Positions 24,164 through 32,838 are shown, counted from the first letter of the stretch. The stretch: DNA of 64,000 bases from DASQGA01 sp963762085 (GCA_963762085.1 CAVXJD010000007.1:124001-188000), one strand, 5' to 3'. Program-made: numbers and translations. The notes: generated by a model not told the origin, from the sequence alone.

Positions 24164-26165
24164 TTACGGATCGATCACGATCGTGCAGACGAGCGTCTGC
24201 GGCTCGAGATCCGTGAGCGACAACGTGATGTCGTCGCCAGGACCTGAGTCGAACGGGGGATCAGCGCTCGCGTCGCAGTCGATCGTCGAGTGCGTGCCCC
24301 CGGCAACCTGCGAGTCGACCGAGATCGACACGTCAGTAAGCGGCGTGTTGTGGAAGTCGGCCGTCTCACCGACCGTACGGGTCGCCCTCGCACGTCGCCT
24401 CAGTGTCGACCGTCACCGTCGCGGACTCCGGTGAGGCGTTGTAGCCATCCGGAACGGTCTCTGTGACCGTGTAGTCGCCCACGCCCGTGAAGCTGCTGAG
24501 GACGAGTCCGTCGAGGCACGCCTCCCCGTCAGCATTCGTGGTCACGGTGGTGCCACCCGCCGGCAACGAGCCACCCGTGATGACGAAGTTGACGCCCTGA
24601 TGCGGATGGTCGCCTGGGCCATCATCCGCGTGCTTCCGCGTCTTCGTGATCAGGATCGCTCCTCGCTCCCGTGCGTCGTGGAACGTACAGGTCACGGTCT
24701 CGCCGGCACTGAGTCCGATGCTCCCTGGGCTGCTCGAATCGCTACAGCTCGAGGAAACGAGGTTCCAGCCCGCCGGCACCGTCTCGGCCACGTCATACGT
24801 GCCCGGTGCAAGGTCGCTGAAGGTCCGCGAGTCCTTGTTAGCCGTACCGGCACCCGTGGTCGTGAGGGTGAACGGTGACGTTAGCGTGCCCGACGTGAAG
24901 ACAAACGCGCCGCTCCCGTCGTCCGTGATCTTTTCGATGATGATCGTGCCACGCGCCCGGTTCGTGTACGTGCAGTCGAGCACGTCGGATGCCGCGTCGA
25001 TGGCGAAGGTCACGGTGCCGTTCGCCACGCTGATCGTGGGTGTCACGCCCGAGCTCGCGCTGCAGTCGATGCTCTGCAGATCCCAGCCAGACGGAATGAC
25101 GTCCTCGTCCACCGTGTAGCCCGTGCCGAACAGCACGTTGCTGTACGACTTGACGCCGTCGTCCTTCAACGTGAACGTGTTCGCAGTCGCAGGCGAAGTC
25201 GAGAACGCCTTCGTGTACCCGAAGTCAGTCGTATTTGGGTTTTCGTCCGGGTTGGTCTGCTTGCGGATGATCACCGAGCCGCAGTTGCTGATGTTGAGCG
25301 CTGCCGGGGCGATGAAGTCCTTCAGCGCCGCGGTGAAGGAGTCCGACGACCGGCTCTTCAAGTAAGCGCCGCCGAACGAGACGCACGTCCCCGAACCGCC
25401 GGTGAGATCGTCGAAGTCAAGCTGCGCCTCGCCGAAGGTGCGGGCGGAGATGTTCCCCAACCCGTCCGCCTCGGCCGCTGGAATAGCCGACGTATTGATC
25501 GACCCGGTCGCATCGCCGGCCGCGGTCAGGTTCGTCTTCGTTCCCCAGCAGGGGAGCGAGTTCGATGCTTCGCACTGCGAGGTTGCGCCAGACGTGACCC
25601 ACCGAGACACGAACAAGACCGGGTTCACCCCGCCCTGGGACAGGTCGTACTGGATCAGGAGGTCACCAGCCGTACGGACCGGCGTGACCCCGTTCGCTGA
25701 GGTGGTGCTCGACTGGTTGAACTCGAAGTCCATGTTCGTCGTGCCTGAAGGCTCCTGCACGCGGTGCCAGAAGAGGTTCAGGAACCGCTTGCCGAGAGCG
25801 TTCGTCTCGAGGTAGACGCCGAAGGTGAGCAGGTCGCTCTTGTTCGGCGGGATGCTGCCGCTCACCACGCTCGGAACGGCCGTGTCCTCCTTGGTTCCTT
25901 GACCGAAGGAATTGTCACCGGAGCCGGACGGCTCGTCCGACCGGCGGGTTTCCGAAACGCTTGCCCAGTCAATCGAAGGCGCTGCGTCGTTGAGCTTCAG
26001 GTTGGCGTCCGTGTCGATCTCGAAGTTGCTTCCAGCCAGACTCACCTCGGGATGGCTTGCCGTCGCCGGTAGAACGAGCACCAGCGCGACCGCCATCAGG
26101 GCGAGCGTGACCAAGATCCAGATCGACCGACGCCTAGGACCTAGGCGCTGTCGTACTGCAGTCAT
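24164..26165 (-). CDS. Surface protein with repeated prealbumin-like (SpaA/Cna-B type) domains, frameshifted near the end
   Basis: About 666 residues when corrected. A signal peptide or membrane segment (WILVTLALMAVALVLVLPATA) is followed by a ~300-residue domain I do not recognise, then at least three beta-sandwich repeats opening SVIIRKQTNP, TIIIEKITDDGSG and ILITKTRKHADDG, each with YTVDE/YDVAETVPAGW/YTVTETVPDGY closings, as in SpaA/DUF11-like adhesin stalks. The frame breaks after T-E-A-T-C-E-G at about 24380-24388; skipping one base gives TRTVGETADFHNTPL and a tidy end QTLVCTIVIDP with TAA at 24164-24166. No LPXTG motif or C-terminal membrane span is seen. Start ATG 26165 with GAGGAG 6 nt upstream. 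Confidence 0.82.
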
Positions 26166-26469
26166 TGTCACTCCTCTTGAGTTGAGAGACGTGACTGCGG
26201 CATGCAAGTCTCGACCGTCCCGGTGTTTAGATCCTCCCTTCCCTGTTCAAGCCCGCCGACATGACGGCGCCGACTAGGGGGTCGATGTGGCCGCAGTCCA
26301 CAGGACGAGGCTAAGCCTGTGGACAACCGCCGAACAGAGGGCAGATGCCTGATCTTTCTGCCTAATGTAAATGCCCGACGAAGGTACAGGATTCGCCTAG
26401 GGCCTTGAAAACACGCGGCGGAAGAATTAGAAGGTACCCGGGGGAGCAGCACGCGAAAGCAGGACCCTC
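26166..26469. promoter_or_regulatory. Divergent intergenic region with 9-bp inverted repeat and a promoter
   Basis: 304 bp without a gene. It contains a perfect 9-bp inverted repeat (GTCCACAGG 26296-26304; CCTGTGGAC 26316-26324). Its right arm extends to TGTGGACAA, whose complement TTGTCCACA matches the actinobacterial DnaA box. A sigma-70-like promoter TTGAAA (26405-26410) - 17 bp - TAGAAG (26428-26433) should serve the response regulator at 26470. Nothing coding was seen. Confidence 0.45.
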
Positions 26470-27102
26470 TTGGCCTCCTCCACCAGAACGGTTCTTGTTG
26501 TCGATAGCGATCCTGCAGTGCGGGAGCTTCTTTCGCACCTCTTTCAGCGCGTCGGCTATGTCGTGCGCGAGGAATCGGCAGGGGACGAGGCCCTCGAACA
26601 GGTTGGCCGTGAGCGGCCGGGCGTGGCGATCCTCGACGTCGGGCTACCGGGGATATCGGGATACGAGCTCTGCCGCGAGCTCAAGGATCGTTTCGGCTCC
26701 GACCTGCCCGTCGTGCTCATCTCCGGGGAACGCACCGAGCCGTTCGACCGGGTGGGCGGCCTCCTCATCGGGGCCGACGACTACATCGTGAAGCCGTTCG
26801 ATCCCGACGAGATGGTTGCGCGTGTGCGCCGCCTGGTCGACAAGCGACCGTACACGGAGCGACGCGGCTCCAGCAATCGTAACGGAGGGCTTGAATTGCT
26901 CACCCGGAGAGAGCTCCAGGTCCTGCGACTCCTCGCGAGCGGGGTCGGTGCGCCCGCAATCGCGCGAGAGCTCGTCATCACCTCCAAGACCGTGTCGACC
27001 CACATTCAGAGGATCCTGGCGAAGCTCGGCGTGCACAACCAGGCACAGGCGGTTGCCGCGGCCTACCGGCTGGGCCTGAGCGAGAACGGCGGCGGCGACT
27101 AG
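26470..27102 (+). CDS. LuxR-family response regulator
   Basis: 210 residues: receiver domain (VLVVDSDPA, phosphoacceptor Asp56 in VAILDVGLPG, Lys in YIVKPFDP) and a C-terminal helix-turn-helix of the LuxR type (LLTRRELQVLRLLASGVGAPAIARELVITSKTVSTH). The acid pocket reads D-S-D rather than D-D or E-D. Start TTG 26470 with AGGA about 7 nt upstream; the promoter lies at 26405-26433. No kinase is adjacent; it overlaps the end of the receiver protein gene on the other strand by 4 bp. Targets are unknown. Confidence 0.88.
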   Translation: MASSTRTVLVVDSDPAVRELLSHLFQRVGYVVREESAGDEALEQVGRERPGVAILDVGLPGISGYELCRELKDRFGSDLPVVLISGERTEPFDRVGGLLIGADDYIVKPFDPDEMVARVRRLVDKRPYTERRGSSNRNGGLELLTRRELQVLRLLASGVGAPAIARELVITSKTVSTHIQRILAKLGVHNQAQAVAAAYRLGLSENGGGD

Positions 27103-27557
27103 CCGGAAATCGCGGTCGGGTCCACGACCGTTGAGTTCCGCCTGGGCGCGAGGTGTGCCAGCGCGCGATTCACTAACAAGCCGAAATCTCGGGGATCGAA
27201 GGGCTTCGCCAGGAAGCCGAGCGCGCCGGCCTCGTAGGCTTGCGCCTCGGTGCAAGGATCCGGGTCCCCGGTGAAGACGAACCGAAGTTGCTGCGTGCGC
27301 TCGTCCTCGAGCAGCGCCGCCGCGAGGCCGAAGCCGTCGAGCTCGGGCATCTGCACGTCGAGCAGCGCGAGGTCCGGCCTTTCGGCGATGGCGCGCTCAT
27401 ATCCCTCCTGCGCGTTCGCCGCCTCGATCGCGTCGTAGCCTGCACGACGGAGGGTCGTGGTGCAGACGAGCCGGACGCCGGGATCGTCGTCGACCACGAG
27501 CACGCATGGCGGGCCGTCCGCGGGCCGGCCGTTTTCGAGACCGATAGCGTCCTGCAT
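27099..27557 (-). CDS. Stand-alone receiver (CheY-like) protein
   Basis: 152 residues, essentially one receiver domain: VLVVDDDPGVR (Asp23-25), phosphoacceptor Asp67 (LALLDVQMPELDGFGL), Thr in FVFTGD and Lys in FLAKPFDPRDF; no output domain. Start ATG 27555-27557 with GAGGAGG 4-5 nt upstream; a longer frame to 27701 has no such support. Such proteins relay phosphate or act by protein contact. It is surrounded by other signalling genes without a kinase, so the partner is probably one of the hybrid or orphan kinases elsewhere in the genome (inference). Confidence 0.85.
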   Translation of the reverse strand: MQDAIGLENGRPADGPPCVLVVDDDPGVRLVCTTTLRRAGYDAIEAANAQEGYERAIAERPDLALLDVQMPELDGFGLAAALLEDERTQQLRFVFTGDPDPCTEAQAYEAGALGFLAKPFDPRDFGLLVNRALAHLAPRRNSTVVDPTAISG

Positions 27558-27864
27558 GAATCCTCCTCGCAATCGAACTCCGTCGCCGGCCGATGAAGGC
27601 AGACGCTCCAACCCGGTTGCTGAGGGCGGATCCGTGCGGGGCCGGTCCTTGTGACCCGCGCAAAACGTGCAACGGCCAGGTTTTGCGACCGTGCACGGCA
27701 AGGTTTTGGCAACCCTGTAGAGGCAAGACTACATCCACGCCCTTCAAAGCGCGAACTTTGAGGAGGTGAAGTGGCTCTTGAAGAAAGCGTTGCTTTTTTC
27801 GTACAATTCGAGTGCGTTCTCGACCACCGGGGGACGCACCCCCTCGAATCCGTAGAGCCACGTT
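27558..27864. promoter_or_regulatory. Divergent region: inverted repeat, promoter and leader hairpin
   Basis: 307 bp between the receiver gene and the ANTAR gene. It holds GCAAAAC (27660-27666) and GTTTTGC (27680-27686) as an inverted repeat, with another GTTTTG at 27703. A sigma-70-like promoter TTGAAG (27778-27783) - 18 bp - TACAAT (27802-27807) points to the ANTAR gene, and a GGGGG-ACGCA-CCCCC hairpin lies at 27829-27843 in its leader. A 25-29 codon open frame (27766 or 27778 to 27855) follows a GAGGAGG site but overlaps the promoter, so I do not call it a gene. Confidence 0.45.
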
Positions 27865-28488
27865 GTGCCGTCCGACCGCAAGCCGCAAACTGAAGAACCC
27901 CGCCGTTCGCTGCGGATCCTGATCGCTAACGAGCGGAAGGACCGACTTGCACGGATCGCCGAGATCGTGACCCGCCTGGGTCACGAGGTGATCTCACGCG
28001 AGCTCGAGGTCTCGGAGGTCGCCGCGGCAACGGAGCGTGAGCATCCGGATCTCGCTTTCGTCGGCTTGGGCGTCAGCGGGGAGCATGCGCTCGACATGAT
28101 CTCCGAGATCGTGCACGAGGCCTCCTGCCCGGTGATCGCGCTCCTCGAGGCTGGCGACCCGACCTGGGTCAACGAGGCGGCCAAGCGCGGCATCTTCGCC
28201 TACATCGTCGACGGTGACGCCGAAGAGATGCAGAGCGCGATCGACATCACTCTGCGCCGCTATGCCGAATACACGAGCCTCGAGGGCGCGTTCGCCCGGC
28301 GTGCGGTCATCGAGCGGGCCAAGGGGATCATGATGTCCCGCCAGGAGATCGACGAGCGGAGGGCCTTCGAGCTCCTGCGCTCACAGTCGCAGCGAAGCGG
28401 TCGCAAGCTCTACGACGTGGCCGAGGCCGTCGTCGAGAGCCACCTCCTGCTCGTACGGCCCGAGCGACCTTCCGCCAATCCCTCCTAA
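27865..28488 (+). CDS. ANTAR-domain protein with degenerate receiver
   Basis: 207 residues. The N-terminal ~125 residues fold like a receiver, but the acid pocket is A-N-E (ILIANERKD) and the phosphoacceptor aspartate is replaced (PDLAFVGLGVSG), so it cannot be phosphorylated in the normal way. The C-terminal ANTAR domain (RRAVIERAKGIMMSRQEIDERRAFELLRSQSQ) normally binds paired RNA hexaloops and prevents termination. GTG start at 27865, no ribosome-binding site; a GC-rich hairpin lies just upstream. The end overlaps the GGDEF/HD-GYP gene by 4 bp. Its RNA targets are unknown; no amidase or nitrate operon, the usual partners, is near. Confidence 0.85.
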   Translation: MPSDRKPQTEEPRRSLRILIANERKDRLARIAEIVTRLGHEVISRELEVSEVAAATEREHPDLAFVGLGVSGEHALDMISEIVHEASCPVIALLEAGDPTWVNEAAKRGIFAYIVDGDAEEMQSAIDITLRRYAEYTSLEGAFARRAVIERAKGIMMSRQEIDERRAFELLRSQSQRSGRKLYDVAEAVVESHLLLVRPERPSANPS

Positions 28489-30143
28489 AACAGGGTCGCG
28501 AGCGCCTTGCAGGCGGTGGGGCTGAACTGGCTGCCCGCAAGCGAGAGGCATTCGGCCAGCGCCGCGGGCTCCGGCATGGCCGGGCTGTAGCTCCGGACTG
28601 TCGTCATCACGTCCCAGCTGTCGGCAAGCGCGAGCAGGCCGGCGCCATCCGAGATCTGCGCACCGGCCAGACCGTTCGGATAGCCGGCACCGTCGAAGCG
28701 CTCGTGATGCTGCTCCATCCAGAGGGCTTGCTCGTCTGTGAGGGCTGTGCGCGCCATCTGGGCGCCGAGCGCAGCGTGCTGCTTGACGAGCTCGTGCTCG
28801 GCCGAAGTGAGCGGCGCGGGCTTGAGGAGGACCTCGTCCGGAATGCAGATCTTCCCGACATCGTGGATCAAAGCAGCCTCGGCTAGCTGGGCGACGGACA
28901 TGGGTGACCAGCCGGCCGCTTCGGCAAGTCGACGGACGAGGTTGGAGACCCGTTCGGAGTGCTCCTCGTTTGGATGCTCTTTCGCGTCAATCGAGCGGGC
29001 GAGGGCGCGAATCGACATCAGCGCCTGCAAGCGCTGCAAGCGGTCGGCTCGGTCGCCGTCGGAGAGCTCGTACACGACCTCGGGCGAGTACAAGACGACT
29101 GCGTCTCGGCCCCGGGTCTTCGCCGCATAGAGCGCACCGTCCGCGAGCCGGAGCAACTCCTTGCTCCCGTTGGCATAGGTGAGGTCGCAGATTCCAGCCG
29201 ACATCGTCAGGTGAGCGGCCACGCCGACAGGAGCGGCGCGGAACTCCGCCGCCCAACGTTCGGCGATCGGCAGCGCCTCTTCTGCCGGCGTCTCCGGGAG
29301 CAGCAAGGCGAACTCGTCGCCGCCGATCCGCCCGAGGACGTCGCCGGCGCGCGCGCCGGCTTCCAGGAGTCGCGCGGCCTGCATCAGCGCAGCGTCTCCC
29401 GCCTGGTGACCGTACGCGTCGTTGATGCACTTGAAGTAATCGAGGTCGAGAAGCACGAGCGCAAGCGGCCGTCCATAGCGCTGGGCACGTCCAACCTCAC
29501 TTTCGATCCGCTCCTGGAACGCGCGATGGTTCAGCAGACCGGTCAGCGGGTCGCTGGTGGCCTGGGCCAGTAGCCGCGCGCTGGTGTCGGTGTTCGCGAT
29601 TGCGAGCCCGACGAGATCCGCGAAGATGCCGAGCCGCTCCTCCAGATCGGGTGGGATCCGCTCCTCGGAACGCGCAGCAACGAGCAGGGAGCCCCACAGC
29701 TCCCGGCGCACGCGGATCGGGACGGCAACGCCACCCGGCGCCGAGGCCTTCGCCGGCTTCGAAGCCCCTACCTCGAATGCGCTCGACGGCTCGGAGCCGT
29801 TCGTGCGTGCAGGGCGTCCCGTGCGGGCCACGATCGCCACGCCCGCCGGGCCGTCAAGCGGGATCAGGCTCCCGGTCTGCCTACCGCCCATCCGCCACGA
29901 ACCGACGACCTCGGCGACGCCGTCAACGCGAAAACGAACTACAGCGCCCGAGTCGACCCCGGCGACTCCAGCGGCCTCCTTCGCAACCAGCTCGTAGATC
30001 ACCTCCGGCGCGCGCATCTCGGCCACAGCGACGGCCAACTCGCGTAGGGCCGCCTGCTGGTCGAGCAGATCACGAACCCGTGATTCGGTCAGCGCGCGTG
30101 AGTCGACCGAGGATGCTTCAGCGCCAAGCGTTTGACTACTCAT
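28485..30143 (-). CDS. GAF-GGDEF-HD-GYP protein (c-di-GMP synthesis and breakdown)
   Basis: 552 residues. A GAF sensor (about 30-185) leads into a GGDEF diguanylate cyclase domain with intact GGDEF (274-278) and product-inhibition site RAGD (265-268), then an HD-GYP phosphodiesterase domain with HD (427-428, IHDVGKICIPDE) and HHERFDGAGYPNG. Having both halves apparently intact, with HD-GYP instead of the more common EAL, suggests a switchable c-di-GMP enzyme; the direction may depend on the GAF ligand (inference). No signal peptide, so cytoplasmic. It is followed by a convergent ANTAR gene and preceded on the same strand by a STAS gene 20 bp away, probably one operon. Confidence 0.93.
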   Translation of the reverse strand: MSSQTLGAEASSVDSRALTESRVRDLLDQQAALRELAVAVAEMRAPEVIYELVAKEAAGVAGVDSGAVVRFRVDGVAEVVGSWRMGGRQTGSLIPLDGPAGVAIVARTGRPARTNGSEPSSAFEVGASKPAKASAPGGVAVPIRVRRELWGSLLVAARSEERIPPDLEERLGIFADLVGLAIANTDTSARLLAQATSDPLTGLLNHRAFQERIESEVGRAQRYGRPLALVLLDLDYFKCINDAYGHQAGDAALMQAARLLEAGARAGDVLGRIGGDEFALLLPETPAEEALPIAERWAAEFRAAPVGVAAHLTMSAGICDLTYANGSKELLRLADGALYAAKTRGRDAVVLYSPEVVYELSDGDRADRLQRLQALMSIRALARSIDAKEHPNEEHSERVSNLVRRLAEAAGWSPMSVAQLAEAALIHDVGKICIPDEVLLKPAPLTSAEHELVKQHAALGAQMARTALTDEQALWMEQHHERFDGAGYPNGLAGAQISDGAGLLALADSWDVMTTVRSYSPAMPEPAALAECLSLAGSQFSPTACKALATLF

Positions 30144-30163
30144 TCACGTGCACCACGTGCGCC

Positions 30164-30661
30164 TCACCGGACGGCGCGGGGAGGGAGAGCCGCGCCGTCC
30201 ATGCTTGTCAGGTGAGGCGTGCGCGTGGGCCGTATCGCGCCGGCACGATGTGGCCCCGTGCGTCTGGAGAGGCCGAACGCGAGTGCCACTCTCCCCCAGG
30301 CGACTCGCGACGGAGCCGCCGGTAGCGAGGGAAGGGCAGCATCAATGGTCGGGTAGGTCGGGAATTGCGACGTGAGCCCGATGATCTCGAGCATCCTGAA
30401 CAAGTCGGCATCGGGAGCGACCAGGCGCATCCCCGCGGAGCGCTTCCCAGAGCGCCGCCAGAGTCGGACCAGCGCCGCGAGGCCGGCCGAGTCGAGCCGG
30501 CAGGTGGTCAGATCGATGATGATCTGGCGGGACCCGGTGGCGGTCGCCCGATCCAGTCCTCGCTCAAAACGTTCGACTGTGGCGTCGTCGACGATGCCGT
30601 TGACACTGAGCACGAGGCTCCCGTCGAGCCGACGCACCTGGCGGACTGCAAGCGAGCCCAT
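30164..30661 (-). CDS. STAS-domain protein (anti-sigma factor antagonist type)
   Basis: 165 residues. The STAS domain occupies about 1-110 and has the phosphorylatable serine in LTTCRLDSAGLAALVRL. The ~50-residue tail is basic and low in predicted structure. Such proteins free sigma factors by binding anti-sigma kinases in the partner-switch system. Start ATG 30661 with GGAG 6 nt upstream; TTGCTA - 17 bp - TAGCTT on the minus strand (30792-30820) is a possible promoter. No RsbW-type kinase or sigma factor is next to it. It is transcribed toward the GGDEF/HD-GYP gene, so it may feed into the same response. Confidence 0.85.
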   Translation of the reverse strand: MGSLAVRQVRRLDGSLVLSVNGIVDDATVERFERGLDRATATGSRQIIIDLTTCRLDSAGLAALVRLWRRSGKRSAGMRLVAPDADLFRMLEIIGLTSQFPTYPTIDAALPSLPAAPSRVAWGRVALAFGLSRRTGPHRAGAIRPTRTPHLTSMDGAALPPRAVR

Positions 30662-30878
30662 GAGCTTCTCCGTTTCCCTCGAAGAACGCGGCCCACCAGA
30701 GGTTTAGGGTGGCTGCTACACCCGGAGTCGCTGGTCTTGGACTCCCACCGGCACAGCGCTCGACGGCGCTTGCGTTCACTGTGCAGGGAAAAAGCTAGCA
30801 CTAGGACGACCGATTAGCAAGCACTTTTGACAACTTTGGCCCAGCGCAGCGCTTCCAAATCTCAAGGCGGTTTCGGGT

Positions 30879-31874
30879 CTACGCGCTGCGACGGGCAAGC
30901 AGGTCCGTGTCGGCCCGCTTGATGAGGTCGTCCGGAGAGTCGCCGTCGCGCAGCTCACTGAAGCCGACGCTCACCGAGGTGCCCGCTGCGTTCTTCAACT
31001 CCGTCCGGAGTCGATTGAAGCGCGCCTGTGCCTCGGCCAGCGTGATGTTGGGCAGGACACAGAGGAACTCGTCACCGCCGAGTCGTACGAGCAGATCGTA
31101 GGAGCGCATGTTGCGCCTGAGCCCGTCGGCAACGGTACGAAGCAGCGTGTCTCCGGCCGCATGGCCCTGCTTGTCGTTGACGGACTTGAGCCCGTCAACG
31201 TCCACGTAAGCAGCCCACAGGCTGCTCGCTTCCCGCCGCGCGCGTTTCATCTCGTTCTCGAGCTGTTCCAGCCCGACTCCACGCCGCCTCGCACCGGTCA
31301 GCTCGTCGGTCGCCGCGTGCTCGCGATCGTAGGCCGCCTGCTCGCGGTCGCGCGCCGACTGCTGGCGATCTCGCGCAGCCTGTTCACGATCCCTCGCGGC
31401 CCGTTGGCGGTCGCTCGCCGCGCGAACGCGGATCGCATGCGCACGGGCACGCAGCTCAATCATTCGCAAGGAATGCGCCTCGGCGGGATCATCCTGCGCG
31501 TCCAGGGCCGCGGTTTCCTTATCGAGGTCCTCGGCAATCTGGTCGCGCAGCAGCGAAAGCTCGTCTCGTCGCTCCGCGAAGGCGTCTCGCTCCGTGTTCG
31601 TCCGATCTCGCAGGTCTGAGGTCTCGTCACGGTCCCGCGTCGTCTCGGCGCGCGCAGCGGTGGTGCTTGCGTATTCGGGCCACTCGCCGCCTTCGGAGCG
31701 GTACCTGTCAGATGCGGCCTGGTCGTCATCGGACGCCTGCTGATCGCGATCGCTGGCCGTCTGATCGCGGTCCGCGAGCGTCTGCTCGTTGTCGGCGAGC
31801 GTCTGATCGGCGTCACTCAGACCCTCTTCGGCAACGGCAGGATCTTCGTTCCCCTCAGGGCGGCGGTCGTTCAT
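30879..31874 (-). CDS. Diguanylate cyclase with two heptad-repeat arrays
   Basis: 331 residues. C-terminal GGDEF domain (about 190-331) with GGDEF at 266-270 and inhibition site RSYD at 257-260, so a working, feedback-controlled c-di-GMP synthase is likely. The N-terminal 190 residues are an extremely hydrophilic coiled-coil-like region with two arrays of 7-residue repeats: residues 20-58 (units like ADRDQTA, SDRDQQA) and 152-190 (units like ARDREQA), joined by more charged helix. There is no signal peptide or sensor domain. The repeats probably form a rod or dimerising coil; similar D-R-D-Q repeats occur in actinobacterial GGDEF proteins. ATG start 31874. Confidence 0.88.
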   Translation of the reverse strand: MNDRRPEGNEDPAVAEEGLSDADQTLADNEQTLADRDQTASDRDQQASDDDQAASDRYRSEGGEWPEYASTTAARAETTRDRDETSDLRDRTNTERDAFAERRDELSLLRDQIAEDLDKETAALDAQDDPAEAHSLRMIELRARAHAIRVRAASDRQRAARDREQAARDRQQSARDREQAAYDREHAATDELTGARRRGVGLEQLENEMKRARREASSLWAAYVDVDGLKSVNDKQGHAAGDTLLRTVADGLRRNMRSYDLLVRLGGDEFLCVLPNITLAEAQARFNRLRTELKNAAGTSVSVGFSELRDGDSPDDLIKRADTDLLARRSA

Positions 31875-32038
31875 TCATCCCTCTCAGCGGCTACTGGTGC
31901 TGCCATTCGGCAACTCGACACAGCTGCTACTTAGGGTAGCCAGTCCGCCGGTCGAGCGCCAGGCTAAATGCCAAGTCACGGTCTCATCTAGCTCTCATCG
32001 CTGGGCCCTACGGTGCTCACGTAACCAAAGGAGGCCGA

Positions 32039-32800
32039 ATGCGCTGCACCATAGCCCTTACCTGTGCTCTGCTCATTCCCTTCGCGAGCGCGTGCGGCGG
32101 CGGGTCGAAGGCGAACGAGGCGACGACTGCGCCCGGGAATGCGACCCAGGCCTCGATGCTCCCGCGTGGAAGCGAGCCCGTCAAGCTCGATCCCAGCGAG
32201 TTCACGATCGAGATCGACAACCCGTACTTCCCGCTCGTGGCCGGAACCCGTCGCGTGTTCCGCGAAACAGACGCGGAAGGTGCGGTACGCCGTGTCGTGG
32301 TCACCGTCACCGACGACACGAAGACGATCATGGGCATCGAGGCAAGAGTGGTGCACGACGTCGTGACCGAGGACGGGCAGGTCTCCGAAGACACGTACGA
32401 CTGGTACGCGCAGGACTCCGATGGAAACCTCTGGTACCTGGGCGAGGATACGAAGGAGTACGAGGACGGGAAGCTGAAGTCGACTGAAGGCTCGTGGGAG
32501 GCAGGAGTCGACGGAGCGCAGCCCGGCATCATCGTCCCGGCCCAGCCGAAGCCGGGCATGACCTATCGCGAGGAGTACTACGAGGGCCACGCCGAGGACG
32601 GTGCCGAGATTCTCAGCCTCACCGCGCACGCCGACGTCCCGTACGGCACGTTCGATCACGTCCTCCAGACGAGGAACTTCACCCCGCTCGAGCCCGATCT
32701 GGTCGAGGAGAAGTTCTACGCCAGTGGAGTCGGGCCGGTGCTCGAGATCACAGTGACGGGCGGCTCCGATCGCACCGAGCTTTTGCGCTACGACCGTTGA
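32039..32800 (+). CDS. Predicted lipoprotein of unknown function
   Basis: 253 residues. Signal peptide with lipobox F-A-S-A-C (Cys19 of MRCTIALTCALLIPFASAC), then a Gly/Ala/Thr-rich linker and a soluble beta-rich domain (FTIEIDNPYFPLVAGTRRVF, WYAQDSDGNLWYLGEDT, ILSLTAHADVPYGTFDHVL). The pattern is that of a widespread uncharacterised actinobacterial lipoprotein; no catalytic motif was found. Start ATG 32039 with AAAGGAGG 4 nt upstream. It is divergent from the GGDEF gene (164 bp) and followed 51 bp later by the peptidase gene, which has its own -10 box. Confidence 0.75.
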   Translation: MRCTIALTCALLIPFASACGGGSKANEATTAPGNATQASMLPRGSEPVKLDPSEFTIEIDNPYFPLVAGTRRVFRETDAEGAVRRVVVTVTDDTKTIMGIEARVVHDVVTEDGQVSEDTYDWYAQDSDGNLWYLGEDTKEYEDGKLKSTEGSWEAGVDGAQPGIIVPAQPKPGMTYREEYYEGHAEDGAEILSLTAHADVPYGTFDHVLQTRNFTPLEPDLVEEKFYASGVGPVLEITVTGGSDRTELLRYDR

Positions 32801-32838
32801 CCTGATTCGGACAGGTTTGGAACTGGCTCCGTACGGGC

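Noticed and set aside
27766..27855. Calling the 25-29 codon frame upstream of the ANTAR gene a CDS
   Set aside because: It overlaps the best promoter match and has only a poorly spaced ribosome-binding site; kept as a low-interest finding instead.
31260..31860. Repeated DNA within the GGDEF gene as a tandem repeat or CRISPR
   Set aside because: The repetition is at protein level (heptads) inside an intact reading frame, with no constant spacer or repeat length of 28-37 nt.
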